A DNA stretch of 64,000 nucleotides from contig NZ_FOXY01000001.1 of the NCBI RefSeq assembly GCF_900115865.1, forward strand, positions 62,001 through 126,000, given 5' to 3'. Under the pieces are notes generated by a model that had not been told where the DNA came from, did not search any database, and saw nothing but the letters and a program-made list of their open reading frames with translations. Of this stretch, positions 24,322 through 33,966 are shown piece after piece (the stretch's first letter is position 1; each line of letters opens with the position of its first letter). The translations under genes were made by a program, and so were the position numbers. The stretch is from Donghicola eburneus. Its GTDB lineage: Bacteria > Pseudomonadota > Alphaproteobacteria > Rhodobacterales > Rhodobacteraceae.

Positions 24322-27300
24322 ATGGCAGAGGGTTCAATCGACGACATGGTCTACCAGTTGCGTCACGGCTACTGGGAATGGCGGGGGGGATTAGACGACC
24401 ACTGGCGCAAATTCAACTTTGACGACGAAGGCTGGGCCCCGAAAGACGGCAAGCTCAAGGTTCATTTTGACGAAGATGATCCGATTTCCCGCGATATGAA
24501 GGACCTTGTGAAAGAGGCATTTCGCTATGTTGCAGACGTCTTGGACATCAAAGTCTCTTTCAAGGTTGCAGACGGAGATGACGGGGACGTCAACATTCAT
24601 CGCGTTGACGACTGGGATTCGTTCTTTGGCGGGACAGAATATGCGGCGGCCTCTGCGGATTTGGGTTTGAGCCTTATTTTCACTGACCGCGACCACTACC
24701 AGTACTATCCAGACATCAGCTTCGATAATTCGAAATTTAATTTCGACAACCCTCGTGACGTGATTGATCACAGGACGACGTTTATCCACGAACTCAGCCA
24801 TCTGCTCGGACTTGGGCATTTGGGAGATTACAACGGCGGCTCACAGACCGAGAGCGATCTGGTGTTTGACAACGACAGCCGCGGCTATTCACTGATGTCC
24901 TATGTGGCACCGAATGAGTACGAGACGGGGCGCTTCCATTTTAACGGCAAGCCGTGGACCTATCGCGAGGTGGATCTGGTTGCGCTGGACGTGCATTACG
25001 GCCGCGAGCTCAGCATGGAAGAGCGCGCCACCCAGTGGGGCTTTGACGGGACCGTTTCGCATGATTTCATCAACGAGAATTTTGATATCGTCGAGCAAAA
25101 CCATGCCGCGGGTGGAAGCTATGCGCCGGCACTGACAATCATCGATACGGGCGGCAAGGATACTCTGAATCTGCGCTCGTCTTTGATTGATGTGGCCGTG
25201 CGTTTGGATCTGACGCCGGGGTCCTATTCCGACATTCTGTCGGGCAAGGATAATCTGTTTATCCATAGCAGTTCAGTCATCGAAAACGTCTACAGCGATG
25301 ACGCCAAGGACCATATCACTGGCAATAATGCCAAGAACGAGGTTTTTGCGGGCGGTGGAAACGATACCGTCACGGGTGGCGCGGGCCGCGATACTCTGCG
25401 GGGCGAAGACGGTGACGATAGCCTAGAGGGGGAGGGCGGTAACGACACGCTGCTCGGTGGCGCGGGTCAGGACACCCTGATTGGCGGTGGCGGCAAAGAC
25501 CATCTTTATGGCGGAGACGACGCTGATGAGTTGCGCGGAAATTCGGGCAAAGACACGCTAGATGGGGCGGACGGCTTCGACACCCTGTACGGTGATGCGG
25601 GGCGCGACTACCTGTACCTTGGGGATGGCGGCGTGTTTGTGGGTGGTATCCACAACGACACTTTTGCGGTCAACGAGGTTGGTGCCTTCACTTATGAAGT
25701 CAGGGGCGATGGCGGCAATCGCGACACTCTGAGCTTCGTGACGAGCGGCGCTGTCGGGTTCGGGCTGGACTTGGAAAACGGCCTGCTCGAGGATTTGGAA
25801 ACGGGGACGAGCACCGCGATCACCTTGACCGGAATAGAGCGTATCTTGGGATCGCGCGTGGATGACACGCTGTTTATTGCATCGGTTTCCGGGAATGATC
25901 TGGATTACGTCGATGCTCGTGGCGGGAGTGACCTAATCTATGTCCGCACGGACGAGACCAGAGTTACTGGCGGGGATCAGGACGATACGCTTTGGGTGCA
26001 GGCGGACGGCGCTGGGGTGTTGGGGGGACGGCACAACGATCAGGTCTATATCGACGGGGTTCACGCTGTTGTCGACGGTGAACGCGGGCAGGATACGCTG
26101 ACGTTTCAGGCGGATAGCTACACAATGGTCGCCGTGGACGCCCATCATGCGCTTTATGGGTACGACGTCTCTTTGACCGCGCTGAGCGAAGAGGAGTCCG
26201 GTGCGTTTTCGCGGTTCGAGCGGATTGAGGTCGAAAGTACACTCCAGCTCAACTTCTATGGATCACGCCGCGGCGACCTAGTGGCGGGCGGGGATCAGGA
26301 TGACTCTTTGCAGGGGGTTCGTGGGAACGACACGTTCTATGGCGGCGACGGGGCTGATACGCTTGAGGGCGGGACGGGAAACGACAGCCTCTTTGGTGAC
26401 GCAGGTAAAGATACCCTGATCGGCGGGGCAGGGTCGGACACCCTGTTCGGCGGAGAGGGGGCGGACCGCATTGAAACCGGCGATGGCAACGATTCCGCCG
26501 AGGGCGGCTCGGGCAATGACACGGTCATCTGCGGCGATGGCTTCGAACAGATCCTTGGCCAAGAGGGGGATGACCTGTTCCTGGTCGAGGTTGGCGAAAA
26601 GCAGATCAATGGCGGACAGGACCAAGACACCCTAGAGTTTCTGGGCAAGTCTGACCGGATCGTCGATTTGGGCCAACAAAAATATCAGGACGACTTTGGC
26701 CTGACTGTCGACTTCGTCAACATCGAGAATGTCATCACCAAAGAAGGTGACGATAGCATTACCGGAGACGCATCAGACAACCACTTCTGGTCGAACGGTG
26801 GCATGGACACCCTGAACGGTGGAGGCGGCGACGACACACTCGAAGGTGGGGCAGCGACGGATTTGGCCGAGTTCACTTCCGGCGCTGCGGTTGCTGTGGA
26901 CCTGTCTGCAGGGACCGCCCAAGGCGAGGGCTCTGATATCCTGAGCGGGATCGAAAACATCACCACCGCGGGGGGTAATGACACGATCATTGGCGACGCT
27001 TCGGACAGTACTTTCCTTGCTTATGGCGGCGATGACAGTCTCTCTGGAGGTGGCGGGCGCGACCACATGTTCGGCGGGGCAGGCAACGATACCGTGCTCG
27101 CTGGCGACGGCGTGGACCACGTCTATGGCGAAGAGGGGTACGATACCCTTGGCTTTGACAGCAGCCTGAGCGGAGTCCGATTCAGCTTGGCCAATGTCGG
27201 GTCACAAGACACCGACGTTGGCTCTATTACCGCATCAGGGTTCGAGGCGTTGCGGGGCACCAATGGGGCCGACCACCTGACGGGCGATGCCGGGGATAAC

Positions 27301-27942
27301 ATCCTGTCCGGCGCAGACGGCAAAGATACCCTGATTGGCGGCAGCGGCAGTGACACCATCGATGGAGGAGCGAACGCAGACGTCTTTGTCATGCGCGAGG
27401 GCGACGGGGACGACAGCTATGTCGGTGGCGCAGGATTGGATTGGCTGGACTTCTCTTCCGGAGGCGCGGGGGTCACGTTCCGCTTGGCGCGAGGCAACGA
27501 CGATCTGGGCACTTATGGCATGGATACCTGGAGCGGGATCGAAAACGTCGTCGGCACCAAGTTCAAAGACAGTCTCGTGGGCGATACATCGGGCAATGCG
27601 CTGTGGGGCCTCTTGGGCAACGATACGCTGGAAGGCGGCTTTGGAAATGACACCTTAGAGGGCGAAGATGGCGAGGATCTTCTGGTAGGCGGGGCCGACA
27701 ACGACGTTCTGACGGGTGGCGAAAATGCCGATACCTTTCAGTTCAAGGTAGGGCACGGTCAGGATTTGATCACCGATTTCGACGGAGAGGAAGGAGACAA
27801 AATCGTGATCGCTGGTGCAGAGGCTTATGAGTTCACGATCATCGATGGTCGCCTCAGCTTGCGGTATGGGGAGACGGACTGGATCAGTTTCAAGAATATC
27901 GAGGATCCAGATCAGATCAAACCCTTCGTGGAAATCCTGTAA
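24322..27942 (+). CDS. serralysin-type RTX metalloprotease
   Basis: A 1206-residue secreted protein with an N-terminal M10B (serralysin-like) peptidase domain and a long RTX region. The zinc site is HELSHLLGLGH (residues 156-166) and the Met-turn is SLMSYV (Met192). From about residue 340 onward there are many GGxGxDxLxGG nonapeptide calcium-binding repeats, in several blocks separated by beta-rich spacers (for example FSLANVGSQDTD and FRLARGNDDLG). There is no N-terminal signal peptide, and the end (WISFKNIEDPDQIKPFVEIL) fits a C-terminal type I secretion signal. It is about twice the length of classical serralysins. GGGAGGG precedes the start. No ABC/HlyD secretion genes occur in the window. 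Confidence 0.88.
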   Translation: MAEGSIDDMVYQLRHGYWEWRGGLDDHWRKFNFDDEGWAPKDGKLKVHFDEDDPISRDMKDLVKEAFRYVADVLDIKVSFKVADGDDGDVNIHRVDDWDSFFGGTEYAAASADLGLSLIFTDRDHYQYYPDISFDNSKFNFDNPRDVIDHRTTFIHELSHLLGLGHLGDYNGGSQTESDLVFDNDSRGYSLMSYVAPNEYETGRFHFNGKPWTYREVDLVALDVHYGRELSMEERATQWGFDGTVSHDFINENFDIVEQNHAAGGSYAPALTIIDTGGKDTLNLRSSLIDVAVRLDLTPGSYSDILSGKDNLFIHSSSVIENVYSDDAKDHITGNNAKNEVFAGGGNDTVTGGAGRDTLRGEDGDDSLEGEGGNDTLLGGAGQDTLIGGGGKDHLYGGDDADELRGNSGKDTLDGADGFDTLYGDAGRDYLYLGDGGVFVGGIHNDTFAVNEVGAFTYEVRGDGGNRDTLSFVTSGAVGFGLDLENGLLEDLETGTSTAITLTGIERILGSRVDDTLFIASVSGNDLDYVDARGGSDLIYVRTDETRVTGGDQDDTLWVQADGAGVLGGRHNDQVYIDGVHAVVDGERGQDTLTFQADSYTMVAVDAHHALYGYDVSLTALSEEESGAFSRFERIEVESTLQLNFYGSRRGDLVAGGDQDDSLQGVRGNDTFYGGDGADTLEGGTGNDSLFGDAGKDTLIGGAGSDTLFGGEGADRIETGDGNDSAEGGSGNDTVICGDGFEQILGQEGDDLFLVEVGEKQINGGQDQDTLEFLGKSDRIVDLGQQKYQDDFGLTVDFVNIENVITKEGDDSITGDASDNHFWSNGGMDTLNGGGGDDTLEGGAATDLAEFTSGAAVAVDLSAGTAQGEGSDILSGIENITTAGGNDTIIGDASDSTFLAYGGDDSLSGGGGRDHMFGGAGNDTVLAGDGVDHVYGEEGYDTLGFDSSLSGVRFSLANVGSQDTDVGSITASGFEALRGTNGADHLTGDAGDNILSGADGKDTLIGGSGSDTIDGGANADVFVMREGDGDDSYVGGAGLDWLDFSSGGAGVTFRLARGNDDLGTYGMDTWSGIENVVGTKFKDSLVGDTSGNALWGLLGNDTLEGGFGNDTLEGEDGEDLLVGGADNDVLTGGENADTFQFKVGHGQDLITDFDGEEGDKIVIAGAEAYEFTIIDGRLSLRYGETDWISFKNIEDPDQIKPFVEIL

Positions 27943-27949
27943 AACGACG

Positions 27950-27978
27950 AAGGCCTGACAAAATGTCAGGCCTTTTAG
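27950..27978. terminator. bidirectional hairpin terminator
   Basis: AAGGCCTGAC (27950-27959) and GTCAGGCCTT (27965-27974) form a perfect 10-base-pair stem with loop AAAAT, followed by TTAGTTTTT on the plus strand. It lies between the convergent protease and Hint-RTX genes and can serve both, although the minus-strand T-tract is short. Confidence 0.85.
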
Positions 27979-27987
27979 TTTTTGTCG

Positions 27988-29925
27988 TTATGCGGCGGCT
28001 TCGGCGCGCCAGTTTGACATATCGATCATCTCGCGGGCGGTGGGCCCATAGGCGGCCTCGGCACCTTCGCGGGTCTCTATCCCTTTGAATTCGGGGAAAA
28101 CCCTGAGCAAGCTTTCCATTGCCTCTGGGCAGAGCGCGCGCAGCGCTTGCGGGCCGGGATACATGCTCTCGGTCGCGATGCCCTCGGAATAGATCAGTTC
28201 GTGCTTTTCGAACATGATGTGGTGGTAGGTGACACGCTTGCGGCCATGGGCGATGCGGACACCTGCCACGTTCATCTTGACCAACTGGATCGCCCGCGCG
28301 AGCAAGTCCTCTTTGGGCAAAAGGAAGGCATGCTGACGGGAAACGACCAAGTCACGCTCTGCGCCAAAGACACGGGCGCTGACCACGATGGGGCGCAGCT
28401 TGGGGTTCTCAATCAGGGCCGCTTCGTCATAGTGCGACGTGCCGATCCATTTGATCGGCTGAGGGCCGCCATCCAAAGTCTCGACCAGATCGCCGACTTT
28501 CAGCTCCTCAATCGGGCGGTCGCCGTCTGGCGTGCGGATTTGCGTGCCCGTGGTAAAGCATACCACGCCCGTGGAGTCTGTTGTAAAGTCGCTCGTGGTC
28601 GCGCCCTGAAACACGATCCCGTCGCCGGGCTGGAACTGGGTATTGTTCGAGTAGTCTGCTGCGTTCGACTGGTTGAGAATGCCGTCATCCAAGAAGTCGG
28701 CACGCAGTTCGTTCATCGCGTCGTAGTAGGACGACAGATCGATAAAGTCGTTGTTTGTGCTGATGCCGTCGGTGGTCGAACCGGTGTTGCCAAAGCCGAA
28801 ATCGGCAATCGTGTCTAGGCCGTCGCCCGCGAAATAGTAAAAGGTGTCGTCGCCGTCGCCACCCAGCATACTATCGTTGCCAGTCCCGCCATATAGGCTG
28901 TCATTGCCCGCGCCACCGATAAGCGTGTCATTCCCAGCCTCGCCGACAAGCCAGTCGTTGCCATCCTCGCCCGCGAGGTAGTCATCGCCGCTGCCGCCCC
29001 AGAGAACGTCATTGCCCGTGCCCCCGAAGAGCGTGTCATTGCCGCCTTCGCCGAATAAGTTGTCGTCGCCACCATCGCCATAAATCGTTTCCGACCCATC
29101 GCCGGAATAGACGGTGTCGTTGCCTTCTCCGCCGTGAATTTCGTTTGAGCCGGTGTAGCGAACCCCGTCTTCGTCATCGATCAGGTCGTTGCCGTCACCA
29201 CCATAAATCGTGTCGTTGCCGGTGCCGTAATAGATAGTGTCATTGCCTGCACCGCCATAAACAACGTCGGACCCTGCGCCGGACTCGATCAGATCCGAAC
29301 CGCCTCCGCCATCAATGGTGTCCGCACCGTCGTAACCATAGATGACATCCGCGTCTTCTGTGATCGCGTGCCCCTGAGCGTCTGTGTAGCCGACGCCCAT
29401 GCTGTCATTGCCATTGGTGCCGTCGACAGGGCCCGCATAGGGCTCGTTCACACGCGACGCGATCATGTCGCCGTCTTTGTCACCGGTGTAACTGGTGACA
29501 GAGTTCAGACTGACCGACTGGATGGGTTTGTCCGTCAGGGCAGCCTGATCGGCGTTGTAGGTCGTCTCGGGCGCGATGAATGTGTGCCCGGTCGTGTCCT
29601 GAAACACGTAAGCCGTGATGTTCGCTGTTGTGCCGTCGATGTAGGTGAGCGTGATCTGGTATTCTGCGACAGCGTCGAAATCATACGGCCCCGTGCCGTT
29701 GACAAAAAACCTGTCGTGACCGCCGCCATTGTCGACATCGTAGGTGTCGTCCGCATCTTCGCTCAGGCGGTCTGCCGTCAGCTGGTAAGTGTGGTCGTAT
29801 GCCGGATCGGTGCTGTTATAATAGGAGCCGAGGATCGCGCCCGCATTTTCAGCCGTTTCGTCACCTTGGACACTATCAATGAGCGCGAGCTGGCCCAGAT
29901 ACATCACTTGAAACGTTGTAGACAT
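27988..29925 (-). CDS. RTX calcium-binding protein with C-terminal Hint domain
   Basis: A 645-residue protein without a classical signal peptide. Order: an N-terminal beta-rich region (1-170); RTX calcium-binding repeats (about 190-380, GGxGNDTLxGG units); a linker; and a Hint (hedgehog/intein-type) domain starting at Cys456 in VCFTTGTQIRTPDG, with EELKVGDLVETLDGG and SRQHAFLL matching Hint_2 proteins. Hint domains can self-cleave at the Cys; here the domain is followed by about 50 residues with no RTX secretion tail, so maturation or anchoring is possible. The Hint-RTX layout is frequent in roseobacters and its role is not established. It is convergent with the protease gene. Confidence 0.85.
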   Translation of the reverse strand: MSTTFQVMYLGQLALIDSVQGDETAENAGAILGSYYNSTDPAYDHTYQLTADRLSEDADDTYDVDNGGGHDRFFVNGTGPYDFDAVAEYQITLTYIDGTTANITAYVFQDTTGHTFIAPETTYNADQAALTDKPIQSVSLNSVTSYTGDKDGDMIASRVNEPYAGPVDGTNGNDSMGVGYTDAQGHAITEDADVIYGYDGADTIDGGGGSDLIESGAGSDVVYGGAGNDTIYYGTGNDTIYGGDGNDLIDDEDGVRYTGSNEIHGGEGNDTVYSGDGSETIYGDGGDDNLFGEGGNDTLFGGTGNDVLWGGSGDDYLAGEDGNDWLVGEAGNDTLIGGAGNDSLYGGTGNDSMLGGDGDDTFYYFAGDGLDTIADFGFGNTGSTTDGISTNNDFIDLSSYYDAMNELRADFLDDGILNQSNAADYSNNTQFQPGDGIVFQGATTSDFTTDSTGVVCFTTGTQIRTPDGDRPIEELKVGDLVETLDGGPQPIKWIGTSHYDEAALIENPKLRPIVVSARVFGAERDLVVSRQHAFLLPKEDLLARAIQLVKMNVAGVRIAHGRKRVTYHHIMFEKHELIYSEGIATESMYPGPQALRALCPEAMESLLRVFPEFKGIETREGAEAAYGPTAREMIDMSNWRAEAAA

Positions 29926-30261
29926 AGCACTCTCACCACTTACGGAACTGTGTTAGCGTCCTCACAATCTACGCTTCAAATGCGGCACAATTAAGTAGAA
30001 GTTACGTATATTATACGGAATGGTCTCTGATTGCTCATACGTTTGCAACGGCTTTATCTTTGGTATTTATCGATAGTTTATGTTGCATCCTCTTTGATAA
30101 GATCAATGGAATGTAAGTTAGATTTTGAGTTGAAGGATTTGGGTCGCTAATTCCAATAACGTGTTTCGCCACAATTTCGCCCTCTTTCATGTTTTCAGGG
30201 AATCAGTGACAATACACGCTTAAGTTGTGTGAATTTTCCGGTTTTCCGAAGGGGAGTCCCG
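29926..30261. other. AT-richer 336-bp intergenic region
   Basis: The region between the divergent Hint-RTX and LysM genes is clearly more AT-rich than its surroundings (for example around 30000-30120) and contains no supported gene. It should hold both promoters. A GTG at 30229 would extend the LysM gene, but the ATG at 30262 has the better ribosome-binding site. No RNA gene or clear operator was recognised. Confidence 0.45.
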
Positions 30262-30750
30262 ATGGTAGTGACGCTCGATATCCAGCAGCCCCAGCCCTAT
30301 GATCTGGTAACAGAAACGATCCAGATCGCGGGTATGGCTGCCGCGTTTGAGGGGACGATGACCGTACGTCTCAGCGATGGGCATGACGAATTCGCGACCC
30401 ATATTCAGGTGGGTGCCACGGGCCTGAAGCAGTTCCAAGGGGCGGTCACAGTCCCGCCCGAGACAGCCTTTACCCTGAGCCGTGTATTTCTGACCCTTGC
30501 TGACGACACGGGCAATGAAAACGGACCCAAGGTAACAATCCCGATCCTGTACGGCCCGCTCATTTTGCCGGGCTATTCGGGCTGGCAGCCTTATACGGTG
30601 CAGCCCGGAGATACGCTGATCGGGGTTGCGCAGCGCATGTACGGTACGCCAGATTATGGCCCGATCTTTGCCGCCAATCAGGATATTCTCGACAATGCGA
30701 ACGAGATTTATTCGGGCCAAGTCTTACGGATTCCCCGTAACGACATTTGA
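30262..30750 (+). CDS. Gmad2/immunoglobulin-like plus LysM domain protein
   Basis: A 162-residue protein with two parts: an N-terminal beta-sandwich resembling the Gmad2 immunoglobulin-like domain (VTETIQIAGMAAAFEGTMTV) and a C-terminal LysM domain (about 113-162: YTVQPGDTLIGVAQRMYG, then YSGQVLRIP) that binds peptidoglycan-type glycans. No signal peptide or lipobox is visible, which is odd for a LysM protein. The start at 30262 has AAGGGGAG at 30249-30256; a GTG at 30229 adds 11 residues but no leader. It could be exported by type I or another non-Sec route, given the RTX genes just upstream, or act in the cytoplasm. Function unknown. Confidence 0.78.
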   Translation: MVVTLDIQQPQPYDLVTETIQIAGMAAAFEGTMTVRLSDGHDEFATHIQVGATGLKQFQGAVTVPPETAFTLSRVFLTLADDTGNENGPKVTIPILYGPLILPGYSGWQPYTVQPGDTLIGVAQRMYGTPDYGPIFAANQDILDNANEIYSGQVLRIPRNDI

Positions 30751-30906
30751 CCGCAGGGGCATGGGACCAAAGCGGCTGGTAACGGGACAGGCTTTTCGGT
30801 AAGGGGCGGCCATCTCCTTTGATTTGGCCAACTCGTCCTCGTTGCGATCGTACCGGCGTTTTTCCGGTTTTCACGCGGTGGGGGCGACCAGCACGAGACC
30901 CTTGCC

Positions 30907-32553
30907 ATGACCGACCGCCGTTCCGAACTCTTGATGCCCGCAGGATCGCTGGAGCGTCTGAAGGTCGCCGTTCTGTATGGCGCTGACGCCGTCTATCTGG
31001 GCACGCCGGACATGTCCCTGCGGACGAAGTCAAAGTTTTCTTTGGAAGAGATCAAAGAAGGCGTCGCTTTTGCCCACCAGCATGGGGTGCGGGTGTATCT
31101 GACGCTGAACCTGTTTACCCACAACAAAGACATTCCCAAGCTGGCCGAGTATGTGGAAACGCTGAAAGACATCCAGCCCGACGGCGTGATCATCGCTGAC
31201 CCGGGAGTGTTCCATTATGTCCGCAAACACGCGCCCGGCATCAACCTGCACATTTCGACCCAAGCGAACGTTTGCTCGTCCCTGACAGTGGATTTCTGGA
31301 AGGATCAAGGCGCCGAACTGGTAGTTCTGGCCCGCGAGGTGACCTTTGCCGAGATGGCAGAGATCCGCGAGCACTGCCCAGATATCCGGCTGGAAAGCTT
31401 CGTTCACGGGGCGATGTGCATGACCTATTCAGGCCGCTGTCTCTTGTCGAACTTCATGGCAGAGCGGGGCGCGAACCAAGGGAACTGCGCCAACTCTTGC
31501 CGCTGGCAATACAAGGTGCACCTGCGCCTCAAGGACGGTACAATCAAGGAACTGGAGTTGGACGAAAACAACAGCAAGCTCTTCGAATGGGTGCTGGAAG
31601 AGGGCGCACGTCCGGGCGAGTTGATGCCCATCGAAGAGGATATTCGCGGCTCGTACATCTTGAATTCCAAAGATATGTGCCTGATGCCCAAGCTGAACGA
31701 CCTGCTGCGGATCGGGGTGGATAGCCTGAAGGTCGAAGGGCGGAACAAGAGCCCCTATTACGTGGCCACCGTGGCCCGCGCCTATCGCCGTGCCATCGAC
31801 GACTACTATCGCGATCCCGAAGGCTGGCGGCCTGATGAGTATATGCGCGACCTAGAGGGTGCAGGCAGCCGCGGCTACACGATCGCCTTCCACGAAGGGC
31901 GCTTGCAGAATTACGCCCACAACTACGAACACACAAAGGCGATGGCCCCGTGGGAGTACGCTGGCATCGTGCGCGAGGCTCGTGAGGATGGCTTGGTCCT
32001 AGAGGTCCGCAGCCGTCTGGACGCGGGCGATGTGATGGAATTCCTGCCGCCCGACAGCCGCGCGGAACCGGTGTTGCTGCGCCTTTATGAATACACCACG
32101 ATCAAGAGCCCCGAAAAGCCGGTCGAGAGTGTCTTTGGCAGCCGTCAGGACGTGATTTTCATCCCTTACAGCGCGTTCGACCACGAAGACCCCGAGACCG
32201 TGCGCCGGAACTTCCCCGCGTTTACCATCGTCCGCAAAGAGTCGATGCTCTTGGACGAGGATTGGCGCCGCCTCAAGCTAGACAAGACCGCGCAACGCAT
32301 CGAACTGGGCGAGACCGCCCGCGAAGGTGCGTACAAGTCTCAGGTCGGCAAGCTGCAAGACGCCATTGGCTCTGACACCATGGAAAAACGCGCCCGCACG
32401 TCCCGCAAGGGTGTCGAAGGCTGCTGCGGACGCGGGTGCAATGGCTGCCTGATGTTCTGGAACGATCCCGAGTACGCCAAGGCGCGCGAACTGCTAAAGC
32501 AGAAAAAGCACGGTGAGATGCTGGACCGCGACATGCGGGAGCCCTTGGCCTAA
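30907..32553 (+). CDS. peptidase U32-family protein (TrhP/YegQ-like)
   Basis: A 548-residue member of the U32 'collagenase-like' family, whose studied bacterial members hydroxylate RNA (TrhP for tRNA wobble uridine, RlhA for 23S rRNA) rather than degrade protein. The family core is clear: LLMPAGSLERLKVAVLYGAD at the N-terminus, and VHGAMCMTYSGRCLLS with GNCANSCRWQY, whose cysteines are the conserved cluster ligands. A second region (NSKDMCLMPKL, SLKVEGRNK) completes it. The C-terminus carries an extra cysteine-rich motif GCCGRGCNGC (505-514), longer than the roughly 450-residue YegQ. It is convergent with the GS-like gene, with nine bases between stops. Confidence 0.82.
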   Translation: MTDRRSELLMPAGSLERLKVAVLYGADAVYLGTPDMSLRTKSKFSLEEIKEGVAFAHQHGVRVYLTLNLFTHNKDIPKLAEYVETLKDIQPDGVIIADPGVFHYVRKHAPGINLHISTQANVCSSLTVDFWKDQGAELVVLAREVTFAEMAEIREHCPDIRLESFVHGAMCMTYSGRCLLSNFMAERGANQGNCANSCRWQYKVHLRLKDGTIKELELDENNSKLFEWVLEEGARPGELMPIEEDIRGSYILNSKDMCLMPKLNDLLRIGVDSLKVEGRNKSPYYVATVARAYRRAIDDYYRDPEGWRPDEYMRDLEGAGSRGYTIAFHEGRLQNYAHNYEHTKAMAPWEYAGIVREAREDGLVLEVRSRLDAGDVMEFLPPDSRAEPVLLRLYEYTTIKSPEKPVESVFGSRQDVIFIPYSAFDHEDPETVRRNFPAFTIVRKESMLLDEDWRRLKLDKTAQRIELGETAREGAYKSQVGKLQDAIGSDTMEKRARTSRKGVEGCCGRGCNGCLMFWNDPEYAKARELLKQKKHGEMLDRDMREPLA

Positions 32554-32562
32554 GGGCGCCCC

Positions 32563-33954
32563 TTAGATAGTGTGCAGATACAGGTCGAAATCCACGTTGC
32601 TGATCGTCCGCGCCACGCGGGCGTATTCGGCGGCTTTGACCTCGGTAAAGGTGCGATGCATATCGGCGCCTAGGGCGGTTTTCAGGAACTCAGAGGCTTT
32701 GGCTGCGTCAATCGCCTCGCGCCAGTCGCGGGGGATGTTGGCGCGGTCTTCGGTCTCGTAGGCGTTGCCTTTGGTCTGCGGGCCGGGATCGATCTTGTTG
32801 TCCAGCCCGTACAGGATACCCGCCAGAACGGTCGCCCCCACCAAATAGGGATTGGCGTCCACGCCAGCAGGGCGATGCTCGATCCGGCGGGATTTCAGAT
32901 CACCCTCGGGCACACGCAGGGCCACGGATCGGTTGTTCACCCCCCAAGCAGTGTTCACCGGCGCATAGCTCTGATTGGCAAAGCGTCGCCACGAATTCAG
33001 ATGCGGGGCAAAGACCAACATGGACTCGACCATCGTTTGACGCAAACCGCCCAAAGCGTGCAGCAAGGTGTCAGTCCAACCCGCGCCAGGCTCTTCGGCA
33101 AAGATATTACGACCGGCTTGATTCTGCACCGAGACGTGGAAATGCATCCCCGATCCTGGATGCTCTTCGATCGGTTTGGCCATGAAACACGCCGTGACCC
33201 CATGTGCGCGGGCTTGCTGCCGGACGATCCGTTTCAGGCACACCAGATCATCGGCGGCCTGCATGATGTCTTCGCGGTAGTTGAGGGTCAGCTCGTACTG
33301 ACCGGGCGCGAATTCAGAGATCACGGTTTCCGCATTGATCCCCGCCTTTTTGGCGCCCGCATAGATGTCGTTGAACAGGGGCAACATGCCTTGGAGGTGG
33401 TCCACGGAATAGACGTCTGTGCGGTAAGTCGGAGCGCGGCCATCCAGCACGTCGCTGGCGGGCTTCACCCTGCCATAGGCGTCCCGTTCGTTTGCCAGCA
33501 AAAAGAATTCCAGCTCGAATGCGCCAGCCGGTTTCAGGCCGCGCGCGGCAAAGGCATCAACCTGCCGCTGCATTGCGTGGCGCGGGTCCGATCCCATCGG
33601 ACGGCCATCAAGTTCGTACATGGACAGCAGCACCTCGGCGCGGGCGGGCTGGGTGTTGTGCAGCAATTTCAGCGATCCGGGGATGGGCCAGGCGCGCAAG
33701 TCACCGTCGCCGTGATCCCAGCATAGGCCCGTTTCGTGCACGTCTTCGCTGCAGATATCCAGACCAAGGATCGAGATCGGGATATGCCGACCCGATTTGT
33801 ACAGAGCCAGCAGTTCGTGCCGCCGGATGATCTTGCCGCGTCCGATCCCGTTGGAGTCGTGCAGCACGATATCGACCGCTTCGACCTCTGGGTGAGCGTT
33901 CAGAAAATCTTCGGCTTCAGTCAGGTTCGCGCCGGAAGGGCAGGGCTGGGTCAT
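32563..33954 (-). CDS. glutamine synthetase-family gamma-glutamylpolyamine synthetase-like
   Basis: A 463-residue type III glutamine-synthetase-like ligase related to PuuA/SpuI, which join glutamate to putrescine or other amines with ATP. The catalytic and metal motifs are present: AFELEFFLLA, ISEFAPGQYEL, the ATP loop HPGSGMHFHVS, and NNRSVALRVPEG. The short N-terminal domain lacks the NRGD-type loop of true glutamine synthetase, supporting a catabolic amine substrate. The gene is separate from the PuuB-like oxidase at 36820 but in the same neighbourhood. Two copies of TTGATCAA lie just upstream and may be an operator. The specific amine is not readable. Confidence 0.83.
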   Translation of the reverse strand: MTQPCPSGANLTEAEDFLNAHPEVEAVDIVLHDSNGIGRGKIIRRHELLALYKSGRHIPISILGLDICSEDVHETGLCWDHGDGDLRAWPIPGSLKLLHNTQPARAEVLLSMYELDGRPMGSDPRHAMQRQVDAFAARGLKPAGAFELEFFLLANERDAYGRVKPASDVLDGRAPTYRTDVYSVDHLQGMLPLFNDIYAGAKKAGINAETVISEFAPGQYELTLNYREDIMQAADDLVCLKRIVRQQARAHGVTACFMAKPIEEHPGSGMHFHVSVQNQAGRNIFAEEPGAGWTDTLLHALGGLRQTMVESMLVFAPHLNSWRRFANQSYAPVNTAWGVNNRSVALRVPEGDLKSRRIEHRPAGVDANPYLVGATVLAGILYGLDNKIDPGPQTKGNAYETEDRANIPRDWREAIDAAKASEFLKTALGADMHRTFTEVKAAEYARVARTISNVDFDLYLHTI

Positions 33955-33966
33955 GAGAGGTCCCGC

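Noticed and set aside
25300-27700. CRISPR-like or tandem DNA repeats
   Set aside because: The repetition is in-frame RTX nonapeptide coding sequence with varying codons, not identical direct repeats with spacers.
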